DNA from: Candidatus Saccharibacteria bacterium oral taxon 488 | GTDB taxonomy: Bacteria > Patescibacteriota > Saccharimonadia > Saccharimonadales > Saccharimonadaceae | Assembly: GCA_010202645.1 (NCBI GenBank) | Contig: CP047920.1 | Span: forward strand, 124,001 to 188,000 | Reading direction: 5' to 3' | DNA length: 64,000 bases | Shown: positions 51,097 through 59,814 of the stretch, in pieces | Layout: each line of letters starts with the position of its first letter | How positions within the stretch are numbered: the stretch's first letter is position 1 | Notes under the pieces: generated by a model | The model's database searches: none | The model's input: the letters and a program-made list of their open reading frames with translations, nothing else | Told to the model about the DNA's origin: nothing | Made by a program: the position numbers and the translations under genes

Positions 51097-51390
51097 AGGG
51101 CGTTTTTGCGTGTGCCTGATGGAGTATATCTCTGATGGCGCCAATGCAAAATGAGCGGCTATCAACCGCGAAGCCTGCGGGAAGAAATTGGTTTTATCAA
51201 CTGAGACTAGACCCCGCCGTGACTCGCTGCGACAAAGTGACAATTGAGTGCTAAAAGAGTGCGTGGATGCCGGTCAACTCGGCAAAGCCCGCGAAGAATC
51301 ACTTCTTTTGGAATCGAGATGGTACCGTCCGCTTGAAACACCTCCAGCGGATTCTCGAAGTCAGAAGAGGTGATTTTATTTTATATAAGG
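51097..51390 (+). promoter_or_regulatory. T-box leader (tRNA-sensing riboswitch), predicted to bind tRNA-Ile
   Basis: At 51314-51358 the T-box antiterminator is present: TCGAGA, the bulge TGGTACCG (51320-51327), TCCGCT, a loop, then AGCGGA and TCTCGA complementary to the two flanks. A T-rich run (ATTTTATTTTAT) after GAGGTG (51367-51372) can follow a competing stem with CACCTC (51339-51344). A GGAGTA near 51122 suits the 5' side of a specifier loop. The bulge pairs with the uncharged tRNA NCCA end. I could not place the specifier codon; tRNA-Ile is inferred from ileS in the operon below. Confidence 0.75.
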
Positions 51391-51396
51391 AGTAGT

Positions 51397-51927
51397 ATGC
51401 CGATACCAGCCTACAAGTCAGCCTTGCAGCACGCCATTCGCCACGAGTGTGCGGCGCTGTGGCCACTGCTCGAGGCAGCCGCTCCCTGGGCGGATGAGCT
51501 GGTGCTTCCGGGGCAGATAAAAGGCACGATGATGAATCCTCACCAGCTAGCCAGCTACCTACTAGGGTGGGCTACCACGGTGCTAGAGTGGGGCAGTGCA
51601 TATCATCAGACTCATATGGTGCCGACGATTATTACCACTGGCTATGGTGCGGTAGCGCAAAAGTTCTATATGCAATATGCTGATATAGCGTATAGTGCCG
51701 TACTGACAAAGCTTGATGAAGCAGTGGCAGCGATTGACCAACTGATCGAGCAGACATCAGAAGACGACCTCTACCGCGTCGTATGGTATCGGACGAAGAC
51801 GAGTGGACGAGAGTATACCATGGCACGGATAATTGAGCTCAACACAGTCGCGCCATTGCGAAATGCACACGGTAGGTTGCGCAAGGCTATGGAGGAGAGA
51901 GAGGATGAGCATTATACCGCAGGATAA
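51397..51927 (+). CDS. ClbS/DfsB-family four-helix protein
   Basis: The 176-residue protein matches the DUF1706/ClbS layout: PAYKSALQHAIRHE, HQLASYLLGWATTVLEW, KFYMQYADIAYSAVLTKLDEA and the end IIELNTVAPLRNAHGRLRKAM, where the family has a 'NT.SPY.NAR.RIRK' motif. ClbS protects colibactin producers by hydrolysing the cyclopropane warhead; most relatives have unknown roles. ATG 51397 follows AAGGAG. It is the first gene after the T-box leader and overlaps the next gene. Confidence 0.7.
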   Translation: MPIPAYKSALQHAIRHECAALWPLLEAAAPWADELVLPGQIKGTMMNPHQLASYLLGWATTVLEWGSAYHQTHMVPTIITTGYGAVAQKFYMQYADIAYSAVLTKLDEAVAAIDQLIEQTSEDDLYRVVWYRTKTSGREYTMARIIELNTVAPLRNAHGRLRKAMEEREDEHYTAG

Positions 51928-52429
51928 TCGCATTACGAGTTTTGTCATTGATCGGACGCATGATTATATCATGTATGATACGACTGATTTGGTGCGTGCG
52001 ATAGACTTTCCGCGTCAAGTGGCGGGGTTGTTGCTCAAAGATGATGAATTCCATTTGTCGTTATTTGCGGTGCGTGAGGAGTACGGGCTCGATGAGGCTG
52101 GTCATGGGTGGCTGGAACAGGTGTCGTGTCAAGCTGGTGCAGCAATGACTACAGAGCCAGAATTGACCGGTGATTTTCTTAAGCTAAAGGATGACGTGAC
52201 TGGCCGTGAAACGATTATCGCGCTTGTTCGATGGGATGAACTAGAAACTTGGCGTGATGCAATTCGTGAGCTGATCCCGCGGGCAGAGTTTATCATTCCG
52301 CACATAACGCTCTATACAAATCAGAAGGGTGCGCTTGGGTATAGTGATCGGCATAGGGATCGAGTGCGGGTGCTGGATGATGCAGTGATGATGACACTAA
52401 GGAATATATTGTTAAGGAGTAAATCGTGA
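51905..52429 (+). CDS. putative 2H phosphoesterase-like protein
   Basis: The 174-residue protein has two HxS/T motifs about 80 residues apart, FHLSLFAV and PHITLYTN, as in the 2H (LigT/ThpR) phosphoesterase superfamily that acts on cyclic phosphates in RNA. The rest of the fold is not clearly recognised. ATG 51905 follows GAGAGAGG and lies inside the end of the ClbS-like gene; the longer upstream frame is a shadow of it. It is coupled to the next gene by a GTGA overlap. Confidence 0.45.
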   Translation: MSIIPQDNRITSFVIDRTHDYIMYDTTDLVRAIDFPRQVAGLLLKDDEFHLSLFAVREEYGLDEAGHGWLEQVSCQAGAAMTTEPELTGDFLKLKDDVTGRETIIALVRWDELETWRDAIRELIPRAEFIIPHITLYTNQKGALGYSDRHRDRVRVLDDAVMMTLRNILLRSKS

Positions 52430-53220
52430 CCAACCAACAACAAGAATGGCTTGATTTTGCAAAAAGTGTAGCGCACGAAGCGGGCGACATTATGCAAAAA
52501 TATTTTGGTAAAAAACCGGACGCTCATCTCAAGGCGGACAACACAATTGTGACTATTGCTGATGAGGAAATCAACCAGCTTGTGATCAAGCGAGTAGCTG
52601 AGCGATACCCATCCCATGATATTGACGGTGAAGAAGCGAGTGCTCGCCGCGGTTCGGACTATGTGTGGGTATGTGACCCGATTGACGGTACGGCACCTTT
52701 TGCGATGGAGTTACCAGTATCGGTATTCTCGTTAGCGTTGGTGATTAATGGCCAGCCGGAAGTCGGTGTGATTTATGCGCCGTTTAGCGACCATCTGTAC
52801 TGGGCGTCACGTGGTCGTGGCGCGTACATGAATAGCCAGCCGATTCACGTTAGTCAGCATAGTCTGGATGACCGCGTGGAGATGAATGTTGATTGGTGGC
52901 CGAGTGCTCAATGGGATGTGATGCAGGTCGTTCATGATCTTGCTTATGAAAAAGATGTGTATGTAACGACGGTTGGTAGTACAACGCACGCTGCGGCACT
53001 GGTGGCGCGCGGCGAGTTTGTTGCGTCAGTCTTCACTGGTACGAAGGGTAAAAACGTTGACATTGCGGCGGCGAAAGTCATCGTCGAGGAAGCTGGCGGC
53101 AAAGTGACTGACCTTTTTGGCCGGGAGCAGCGGTACGATCAGGATATCTGCGGGGCGGTACTAAGCAATGGAATAATTCATGAGGAGATAGTAAAAGCGA
53201 TGAGGAAACTAATAGAATGA
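52426..53220 (+). CDS. inositol monophosphatase family phosphatase
   Basis: The metal-binding motifs are present: GEEAS (about residue 66), DPIDGTAPF (about 84) and the C-terminal KNVDIAAAKVIVEEAGG, where the common WD is VD. The family hydrolyses inositol phosphates, PAP or histidinol phosphate; the substrate cannot be told from sequence. It starts with GTG in the GTGA overlap. With 264 residues it is full length, and it is 74 bases upstream of ileS. Confidence 0.88.
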   Translation: MTNQQQEWLDFAKSVAHEAGDIMQKYFGKKPDAHLKADNTIVTIADEEINQLVIKRVAERYPSHDIDGEEASARRGSDYVWVCDPIDGTAPFAMELPVSVFSLALVINGQPEVGVIYAPFSDHLYWASRGRGAYMNSQPIHVSQHSLDDRVEMNVDWWPSAQWDVMQVVHDLAYEKDVYVTTVGSTTHAAALVARGEFVASVFTGTKGKNVDIAAAKVIVEEAGGKVTDLFGREQRYDQDICGAVLSNGIIHEEIVKAMRKLIE

Positions 53221-53294
53221 TGAACAGCGAACAGGAAAGTTTGATTAATAATTTAAACAGAGCAGTGAACATAAGGTAGATAAGGAGGAAAAGT

Positions 53295-56246
53295 ATGAAA
53301 TTCAAACACGGAACACGTCGCCGAGCAGCAGAATATGAAAAGGACTGGGTGCAGCGCTGGAAGATTGACGATACGTTTAATAAATCGGTGGAGAATCGGC
53401 CGGTTAATAATTCTTGGGTATTTTATGACGGGCCGCCATTTTTGACTGGCACGCCGCACCACGGGCATTTGTTAGTCAGCACCGTTAAAGATACGATGGG
53501 TCGTTATCATACCATGAAAGGCCAGCGAGTTGAGCGCCGTTGGGGTTGGGATTGTCATGGTTTGCCGGCCGAGGTGTATGTTGAAAAAACGCTTGGCATT
53601 TCTAATAAAAAAGAGATTGGCACGAAGATTAGCGTGTCGGATTATGTCAAGGAATGCCGTGCGGCGATGGTGCGAACCGGTACCGAATGGGAAGATACAA
53701 TTGAGCGAATTGGCCGCTGGGTTGAGTTTAAGGGCGCTTATAAAACCATGGATAACAATTACATGGAATCAGTTTGGTGGGCGTTTAAGAAACTTTACGA
53801 GGAGGGCAAGATTTATGAAGGTGAGAAGATTCTAATTTATTGCACGAAGGATGCTACGCCAATTTCCAAGAGCGAAGTGGCGATGGAAAACAGCTACCAG
53901 ATAGACACCGATCCAAGCTTGTTTGTCTATTTCAAATTAGAAGACGAAGATGAATATTTGCTTGCCTGGACGACGACGCCGTGGACTTTGCCAGCGAATA
54001 TGGTGGTGGCAATCAACCGAGATGTTGACTATTCATTGGTGGCGTATGGCGATAAGAAATTTTATATTGCAAGCGATGCTGTCGAAAGAGTTATGACCGA
54101 TGAAAAACATCAGCCGCTTGAATATTCAATTGTCAAAACGATAAAAGGCTCGGAGCTGGTAGGCAAGCGATTTGAGCCGCTATTTGAGAACCGCGGTCCG
54201 AATGCTCATAAAATTTTGCATGCTGATTTCGTGACGACCGATGACGGTACAGGTCTGGTGCATATTGCGCCAGCTTATGGTGAGGATGACTATGAACTTT
54301 GCCGTAAATATGATGTGCCGATGTTGTCACTAGTGGATGGTGATGGTAACTATACTGAGGGTAGATGGCTCGGTCGTAATATCTGGGAGGTTAATAAAGA
54401 GATTGCTAAGACGCTGCTGGAGGAAGGCCGAGCGCTAAAAATTGACTATATTCGCCACGAATATCCGCATTGTCATCGCTGTGGTACCAAATTGATGTAT
54501 CGGGCACATCCGAGCTGGTTTATGGATATTCAAAGCCAGAAAAAAGAAATGCTAGAGGCAAATGAACAGACTCATTGGACGCCAGATAATCTGCGGACGG
54601 GGCGATTTCATAATATCATAGAGCAGGCGCCGGATTGGAATTTGAGCCGTGATCGCTATTGGGCAACGCCGATTCCAGTGTGGAAAGGTGTCAAGAATGA
54701 CGGCACGGAAGTTGTCAAGGTGATTGGTAGTTTTGCGGAGTTTGAAGAGCTGACGGGGCGTAGGCTGGATGATTATCATTTGCCGCAAGTGATGGACGTG
54801 ACGTTTGAGTGCGATGGTGTGGAAATGCGGCATATCGGTAAGGTGCTCGACTGCTGGTTTGAATCTGGCTCAATGCCGTTCGCCCAGTTCCATTATCCGT
54901 TTGAGAACAAGGAAAAATTTGAAGCAAGTTTTCCGGCTGATTTCATCATTGAAGCGATTGATCAAACACGCGGTTGGTTCTATAGTTTGACAGCGGTCAA
55001 TGTGGCGCTATTCGGTAAGTCGCCGTGGAAAAATTTGATTTGTACCGGGTTCATCAACGCGGCGGACGGCAAAAAGATGAGTAAAAAGCTAAAAAACTAC
55101 ACCGATCCGATGGAGTTGATGGATAAAACGTCGGCTGATAGTTTTCGTTTTCTCATGCTATCTAGTCCGCTGACAAATGGCGAGAACTTTGCACTAGCGG
55201 ATAAGGATGTCATGGATGTGGCGCGCAAGCTCAGTATGATCTGGAATATGTATGATTTCTTCACGATGTACGCGGAAGTTGATGGTTGGGAATTTAATGG
55301 CGATTTGAAAGATCCACTTGGTACGTTGACTAATCCGTTGGATATTTGGATTGTTAGCCGCTTACATCAATTGGTGGCGGATGTTGAAAAGGGTCTTGAT
55401 GGTTACAATTTGCAAGACGCCACTAAGCCGATTTTACCGTTCCTGGACGACGCGTCCAACTGGTACGTGCGCCGTAGCCGCCGCCGCTTCTGGAGATCGT
55501 CGAAAGGGGCCGCGGGCGCTGAGGATGATGGTGACAAGAATGATGCGTACCGCACGCTACACTACGTGCTGGTGCGTCTGAGCTACATTTTGGCGCCATT
55601 TACACCGTTTTTGGCTGAGGAGTTGTATCACAATTTGACGGGTGATAACGAGTCGATTCATCTGAAGGATTGGCTGCCAGCGGGCGAGGTGAATGAGCAG
55701 GCACTGGCCGACATGGCTCGGACGCGTGAATTGATCAACAATGGCCTTAGTTTGCGAATGAAACAGGATGAGCACCAAGCATCAATTAAGGTTCGCCAAC
55801 CGCTGCAATTTGCGGCATATGCGGGTGCGAAATTGGCTGAGTATTACGAGCAGATTATGGCTGAGGAGCTAAATGTTAAGGAGATTCGCTGGATTGAGAA
55901 TCTAGACGAGTATCTGGCTGGTTATGACGTGACCGAGGGCACGATCAAGCCAGAGAATTGGATCGAAATTAGCAAGCACTTAACGCCCGAACTCAAACGC
56001 GAAGGTTTGATGCGTGAAGTTATTCGCCACGTCCAAAGCGCGCGCAAGAAGGCGGGATTGCAAGTGGACGATCGAATTATGCTGCAGCTGACGACGAATG
56101 ACGAGCAACTTCATCAAGCGATTGATGAGCATACTGAGGTGATTGCTGCTGAGACGCTGGCGGTGTTTGGCGAGGTGCATGACAACCAGTCGACAGTGAC
56201 GGTTGAAGGGGCTGAGCTCGAGATTGCTCTTGCTGTTGTAGAATAG
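53295..56246 (+). CDS. ileS: isoleucyl-tRNA synthetase, type 2 (eukaryote-like)
   Basis: The HIGH motif is PHHGH (residues 54-58) in the type 2 context YDGPPFLTGTPHHGH; KMSKS is KMSKK (about 593-597); the editing domain has AWTTTPWTLPAN and GTGLVHIAPAYGEDD; the anticodon-binding domain follows. The 983 residues fit type 2 IleS, the group that includes mupirocin-insensitive enzymes. A zinc-type CHRCG occurs near 397. GGAGG precedes the ATG. It is the last gene of the T-box operon. Confidence 0.95.
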   Translation: MKFKHGTRRRAAEYEKDWVQRWKIDDTFNKSVENRPVNNSWVFYDGPPFLTGTPHHGHLLVSTVKDTMGRYHTMKGQRVERRWGWDCHGLPAEVYVEKTLGISNKKEIGTKISVSDYVKECRAAMVRTGTEWEDTIERIGRWVEFKGAYKTMDNNYMESVWWAFKKLYEEGKIYEGEKILIYCTKDATPISKSEVAMENSYQIDTDPSLFVYFKLEDEDEYLLAWTTTPWTLPANMVVAINRDVDYSLVAYGDKKFYIASDAVERVMTDEKHQPLEYSIVKTIKGSELVGKRFEPLFENRGPNAHKILHADFVTTDDGTGLVHIAPAYGEDDYELCRKYDVPMLSLVDGDGNYTEGRWLGRNIWEVNKEIAKTLLEEGRALKIDYIRHEYPHCHRCGTKLMYRAHPSWFMDIQSQKKEMLEANEQTHWTPDNLRTGRFHNIIEQAPDWNLSRDRYWATPIPVWKGVKNDGTEVVKVIGSFAEFEELTGRRLDDYHLPQVMDVTFECDGVEMRHIGKVLDCWFESGSMPFAQFHYPFENKEKFEASFPADFIIEAIDQTRGWFYSLTAVNVALFGKSPWKNLICTGFINAADGKKMSKKLKNYTDPMELMDKTSADSFRFLMLSSPLTNGENFALADKDVMDVARKLSMIWNMYDFFTMYAEVDGWEFNGDLKDPLGTLTNPLDIWIVSRLHQLVADVEKGLDGYNLQDATKPILPFLDDASNWYVRRSRRRFWRSSKGAAGAEDDGDKNDAYRTLHYVLVRLSYILAPFTPFLAEELYHNLTGDNESIHLKDWLPAGEVNEQALADMARTRELINNGLSLRMKQDEHQASIKVRQPLQFAAYAGAKLAEYYEQIMAEELNVKEIRWIENLDEYLAGYDVTEGTIKPENWIEISKHLTPELKREGLMREVIRHVQSARKKAGLQVDDRIMLQLTTNDEQLHQAIDEHTEVIAAETLAVFGEVHDNQSTVTVEGAELEIALAVVE

Positions 56247-56363
56247 TCATCACGATAAAAGTTACGACCTCAAAATTGATGCGCGGCGAGCGTTTACTTG
56301 GTCTCGCGCCGATCGGACGCTCATGACCTTGGCGATCGCCATGCAACGCGGTACAATGGGTCT

Positions 56364-57707
56364 ATGTATGGTTTAGCAGTTCTCAGTCAGTTACTCTTTT
56401 TCGCGCGAGCCGGTGGCGGTGGGTCAAGTTCTGGCGGTGGTGGTGGCGTTGTCCTTTTCGGGATACCGATGGTAATTGCAATTTCGGTAAGTGGTTTTGT
56501 GAAAAGAGCCACTCAGTCAAAGATGGCCGCCATAGCGGTCGGGTTTTTGGCCGGCCTACTCGCCAGCTTGTTCTACCTACTCGGCGGTGTTGTTATTTTT
56601 ATCCTGGTGGCCATCTCGGCATTGGTCGGTGCGATTATCGGGGCATTTACGGATAAGATCAGCCGTTTTCGTAAGGGCAGTGAGGCCGCACAGCAAGCCG
56701 TCCGGCAAGCGGCGGCTCAGGACAGCGCCTGGAATGAGCAGGGTATTGTCAATTACGCAACAACGGTGTTTAATCGGTTTCAATATGATTGGGAGCGGAT
56801 GGATTTGCCATCAATTCAGCAATACGTCACGCCGAATTATGCGCGGCACATTGGACTAATGTTGTATGCCTTACAACAGATGGGGCGAGTCAATCGCATG
56901 AAGAATGTGGCGATCAGTGAAGCGATTATCACCCGGGCGTATGATGATGCGAATGATCAGAATGACCGAGTAAGTGTGAGTTTTGTTGCCTCGGCAAATG
57001 ATGAGCTGATTGACGTGGCGAGTGATGCGGTGCTACATCGTGATACGGGCGAGTTTGGTGAGCAGTGGAACTTTGTGCGCTCGGGTGATGGCTGGTTACT
57101 GGATAGTATTGATCAGGCAACAGAAGATTCTGCCCAGCTTGTCGCCTCTATGCAGCAGTTTGCAGCGCAATACGACATGTACTTCAGTCCGGACTGGGGG
57201 CGGCTACTGCTACCGGCCCGCGGTGAATTATTTAAGAGCGGCTTTAAGGGTACTGACATCAACAACCATATCATCGGGTTCTGGACGGGCAATCTATTAG
57301 TGCAGCTATACACCTATGTGGCTGACGCTTCAAATACTGATTCGGCGACTACATACATTATTGGACAGGTTAATTTACCAAAGTCGTATGGCGGGATTTT
57401 AGTGGAGCGTCGGGATTCACGTTTCCTGAAACGGTTTAGGGCGCCGTCGGGTTATAAAAAGGTAGAACTGGAGTGGGGTGACTTTAACAAGCGCTACCAA
57501 GTCTACGCCACCGATGAGAACCAAGTGACGAGCTTTGAGCTGCTCAATCCAAGTTTCATGGCCTGGTTGTACGATCAGGACATTAAGGTTAATATTGAGG
57601 TGGTAGATAATATCGTTTATCTCTATGCCAAAATTTCTGCGGGCGAGATGCGCTACGCGGAGATGATGGATATTTTGCAGAAATCACATAAAGAACTCAA
57701 GATGTAA
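56364..57707 (+). CDS. membrane protein with Tim44-like domain
   Basis: A Gly/Ser run (GGGGSSSGGGGG) follows a short N-terminal helix; three hydrophobic helices lie at about residues 30-100. Residues 130-270 look like a Tim44/MRPL45-type domain (NEQGIVNYATTVFNRFQYDWERMD, then RVSVSFVASAND). The C-terminal 170 residues resemble DUF3137-type regions. The frame extends upstream, but TACAAT (56352-56357) ends 6 bases before ATG 56364, so I use that start (447 residues). Role unknown; perhaps membrane protein handling. Confidence 0.7.
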   Translation: MYGLAVLSQLLFFARAGGGGSSSGGGGGVVLFGIPMVIAISVSGFVKRATQSKMAAIAVGFLAGLLASLFYLLGGVVIFILVAISALVGAIIGAFTDKISRFRKGSEAAQQAVRQAAAQDSAWNEQGIVNYATTVFNRFQYDWERMDLPSIQQYVTPNYARHIGLMLYALQQMGRVNRMKNVAISEAIITRAYDDANDQNDRVSVSFVASANDELIDVASDAVLHRDTGEFGEQWNFVRSGDGWLLDSIDQATEDSAQLVASMQQFAAQYDMYFSPDWGRLLLPARGELFKSGFKGTDINNHIIGFWTGNLLVQLYTYVADASNTDSATTYIIGQVNLPKSYGGILVERRDSRFLKRFRAPSGYKKVELEWGDFNKRYQVYATDENQVTSFELLNPSFMAWLYDQDIKVNIEVVDNIVYLYAKISAGEMRYAEMMDILQKSHKELKM

Positions 57708-57716
57708 GGAGGAAAT

Positions 57717-58544
57717 ATGATTACCAAAGCTATTATTCCGGTCGCTGGTTGGGGCACACGAATGCTACCAATTACTAAATCAATTGAAAAATGCATGCTG
57801 CCAATTGGCAATCGACCGCTGATTGATTATGTGGTGCAGGACTGCTTGGCGGCTGGTGTGCGCGAGCTGATTTTTGTGGTTGGCGAGCAGAGTTCACAAT
57901 TAGAGAGCTACTATCGGAGCAATATTTTGCTCAACGATTATTTGCGGAGCAAGGGTAAGGATGACAAGCTGGCTCTAGTGGCGCCAATTGATGCGAAGCT
58001 TCACTTTGTGACGCAGCCAAGCTATGGCAAGTATGGCTCAGCAGTACCGGTAGCCCTGGCGGCTGATTATCTCGAGGATGGTGAGTCGGCAGTAGTGCTG
58101 ATGGGTGATGACTTTATGTATAATGCCGATGGCTCAAGCGAAGTGGCGCGGCTATTGGCGGCGACGCCAGACGGTCAATGTAGCCTGCTGGCTCAGGAAG
58201 TACCGGGCGATGACATTAGTCGGTACGGGGCGATTGTGATAGACGAGGCTGGTAATTTTGTAGAGATCGTGGAAAAGCCAAAGCCAGAAGAGGCGCCGAG
58301 TCACTTTGCCAACATCGGTAAATATGTCCTCACCAAGAAAGTTATTCAGTCTTGTGCTGATGTTGAAATATCGCCGCGTGGTGAGTATGAGTTAACTGAT
58401 GCAGTCAGTAATTATGCTCGGGCCGGCGGTGTCGTCAAGGTTGTGCCGGCGGTAGGTATGCATTTGGACGGCGGTAATGTCGAGGGCTGGTTGCACGCAA
58501 ATAATGTGGTGTGCGGTCGGTCGGGGTCGTGTTCGTGCAATTGA
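57717..58544 (+). CDS. galU: UTP-glucose-1-phosphate uridylyltransferase
   Basis: The nucleotide-binding N-terminus is AIIPVAGWGTRMLPITKSIEK; VLMGDDFMYN holds the metal Asp; VEKPKPEEAP and ANIGKYVLT follow; GEYELTDAVSNYA is typical of GalU. The usual LPxTKAxPKEM reads LPITKSIEKCM. The 275-residue product is slightly short, ending in a Cys/Ser-rich tail. It makes UDP-glucose for surface glycans. AAGGAGG precedes the ATG. Confidence 0.88.
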   Translation: MITKAIIPVAGWGTRMLPITKSIEKCMLPIGNRPLIDYVVQDCLAAGVRELIFVVGEQSSQLESYYRSNILLNDYLRSKGKDDKLALVAPIDAKLHFVTQPSYGKYGSAVPVALAADYLEDGESAVVLMGDDFMYNADGSSEVARLLAATPDGQCSLLAQEVPGDDISRYGAIVIDEAGNFVEIVEKPKPEEAPSHFANIGKYVLTKKVIQSCADVEISPRGEYELTDAVSNYARAGGVVKVVPAVGMHLDGGNVEGWLHANNVVCGRSGSCSCN

Positions 58545-58656
58545 TTTTAGGATGATAGCACAGCGCCGGCGAGGTAAAGAAACTGGGGCAGTATTGATTT
58601 GTTAGTGCGCCTCTGGTACAATGGAACGGATTGAAAACTAATTTTTAAGGAACGAA

Positions 58657-58962
58657 ATGAAAGCAGTCGTAAAAATCTCTGGCAAGCAATATATTGTCAG
58701 CGAAAAAGAGTCCCTCTTGGTGGATCTCCTCCCTGAAGGCACAAAAGAACTCACTCTCGACGCACTTTTAGTGATTGATGGTGATAAAACAACAGTTGGC
58801 ACACCAACCGTAAAAGGTGTGGTAGTGAAGGCAAAGGTTGTTGAAGCAGAAGTTAAGGGTGACAAGGTCCGCGTTATCCGCTACAAGAGCAAGAAACGTG
58901 TCCACAAAGAAACGGGTCATCGCCAGAAGTACACCAAGATTGAGATTACCTCGATCAAATAA
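58657..58962 (+). CDS. rplU: 50S ribosomal protein L21
   Basis: KAVVKISGKQYIVSEKESL at the N-terminus and RYKSKKRVHKETGHRQKYT at the C-terminus are bL21 signatures; 101 residues is normal. L27 (rpmA), its usual partner, does not follow here. A terminator lies 15 bases downstream. Confidence 0.95.
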   Translation: MKAVVKISGKQYIVSEKESLLVDLLPEGTKELTLDALLVIDGDKTTVGTPTVKGVVVKAKVVEAEVKGDKVRVIRYKSKKRVHKETGHRQKYTKIEITSIK

Positions 58963-58976
58963 CCGATGAATTAGCA

Positions 58977-59006
58977 TACCGCCCCGTGATGAGGGCGGTA
59001 TTTTTA
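58977..59006 (+). terminator. terminator of rplU
   Basis: TACCGCCC pairs with GGGCGGTA, followed by five T. Confidence 0.85.
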
Positions 59007-59049
59007 TGGCCGAAACTATGGTACAATGAGGTAAGCAGAAGGGGTATCG

Positions 59050-59814
59050 ATGACGAAGATTATTGCGGTGACAAATCAAAAAGGTGGCGTCGGCAAGACG
59101 ACGACTTCAATCAACGTGGCATATTTTTTGGCAAAAGCCGGTAAGCGGACGCTGATCATTGACTTTGATCCGCAGGGAAATGCCACCAGCGGTCTCGGTA
59201 TTGATAAGCAAGAACTGGGCGCAACGATGACCGAGGTGGTAACTGGTCAGACGGCCTTGAATAATATAATTATTCAGACCGACATCAAGAACCTATCAAT
59301 CGCACCGGCCACGTCGCACCTAGCAAATACCGAGGTTGAACTGGCCCAAGCCGAGGGGCGGTTTGTGCGGCTGCGCCAGGCGCTGGCGAGCCTCGCTGGG
59401 TATGATTATGTGATCATTGATAGTCCGCCGAGTCTGAGTCTGCTGACCGTGAATGGGCTGATCGCAGCGCAGTACGTTCTATTGCCAGTGCAGGCAGAGT
59501 TTTATGCGTTAGAGGGGCTGGGGCAACTCATGGAGACAATGAAGTTGGTTCGCAAGGGGCTCAATCCGCATCTGCGCTTGCTCGGCGTGGTGACCACCAT
59601 GGTTGATTCGCGAACGACTCTATCAAGCCAGGTGTACGATGAAATTAAAAAGCATTTTGCCGATACGATTTTCAAGACGACGATTCCGCGCAATATTCGC
59701 CTCGCTGAGGCGCCAAGCCACGGCGTGCCGGTTGGTGTGTACGATCGTTTCTCAAAGGGCTCGCGGGCTTACCACGCGCTGACCAAAGAAATTATCGAGA
59801 GGATTGAAGGATGA
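59050..59814 (+). CDS. parA: chromosome partitioning ATPase ParA (Soj)
   Basis: The deviant Walker A is QKGGVGKTTTSINVAYFLA, switch II DFDPQGNATSGLG, and YVIIDSPPSLSLLTVN is Walker B. No N-terminal HTH is present, so it is the Soj type. A TACAAT box lies near 59021. The end overlaps parB by 4 bases. It segregates origins together with ParB-parS. Confidence 0.95.
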   Translation: MTKIIAVTNQKGGVGKTTTSINVAYFLAKAGKRTLIIDFDPQGNATSGLGIDKQELGATMTEVVTGQTALNNIIIQTDIKNLSIAPATSHLANTEVELAQAEGRFVRLRQALASLAGYDYVIIDSPPSLSLLTVNGLIAAQYVLLPVQAEFYALEGLGQLMETMKLVRKGLNPHLRLLGVVTTMVDSRTTLSSQVYDEIKKHFADTIFKTTIPRNIRLAEAPSHGVPVGVYDRFSKGSRAYHALTKEIIERIEG

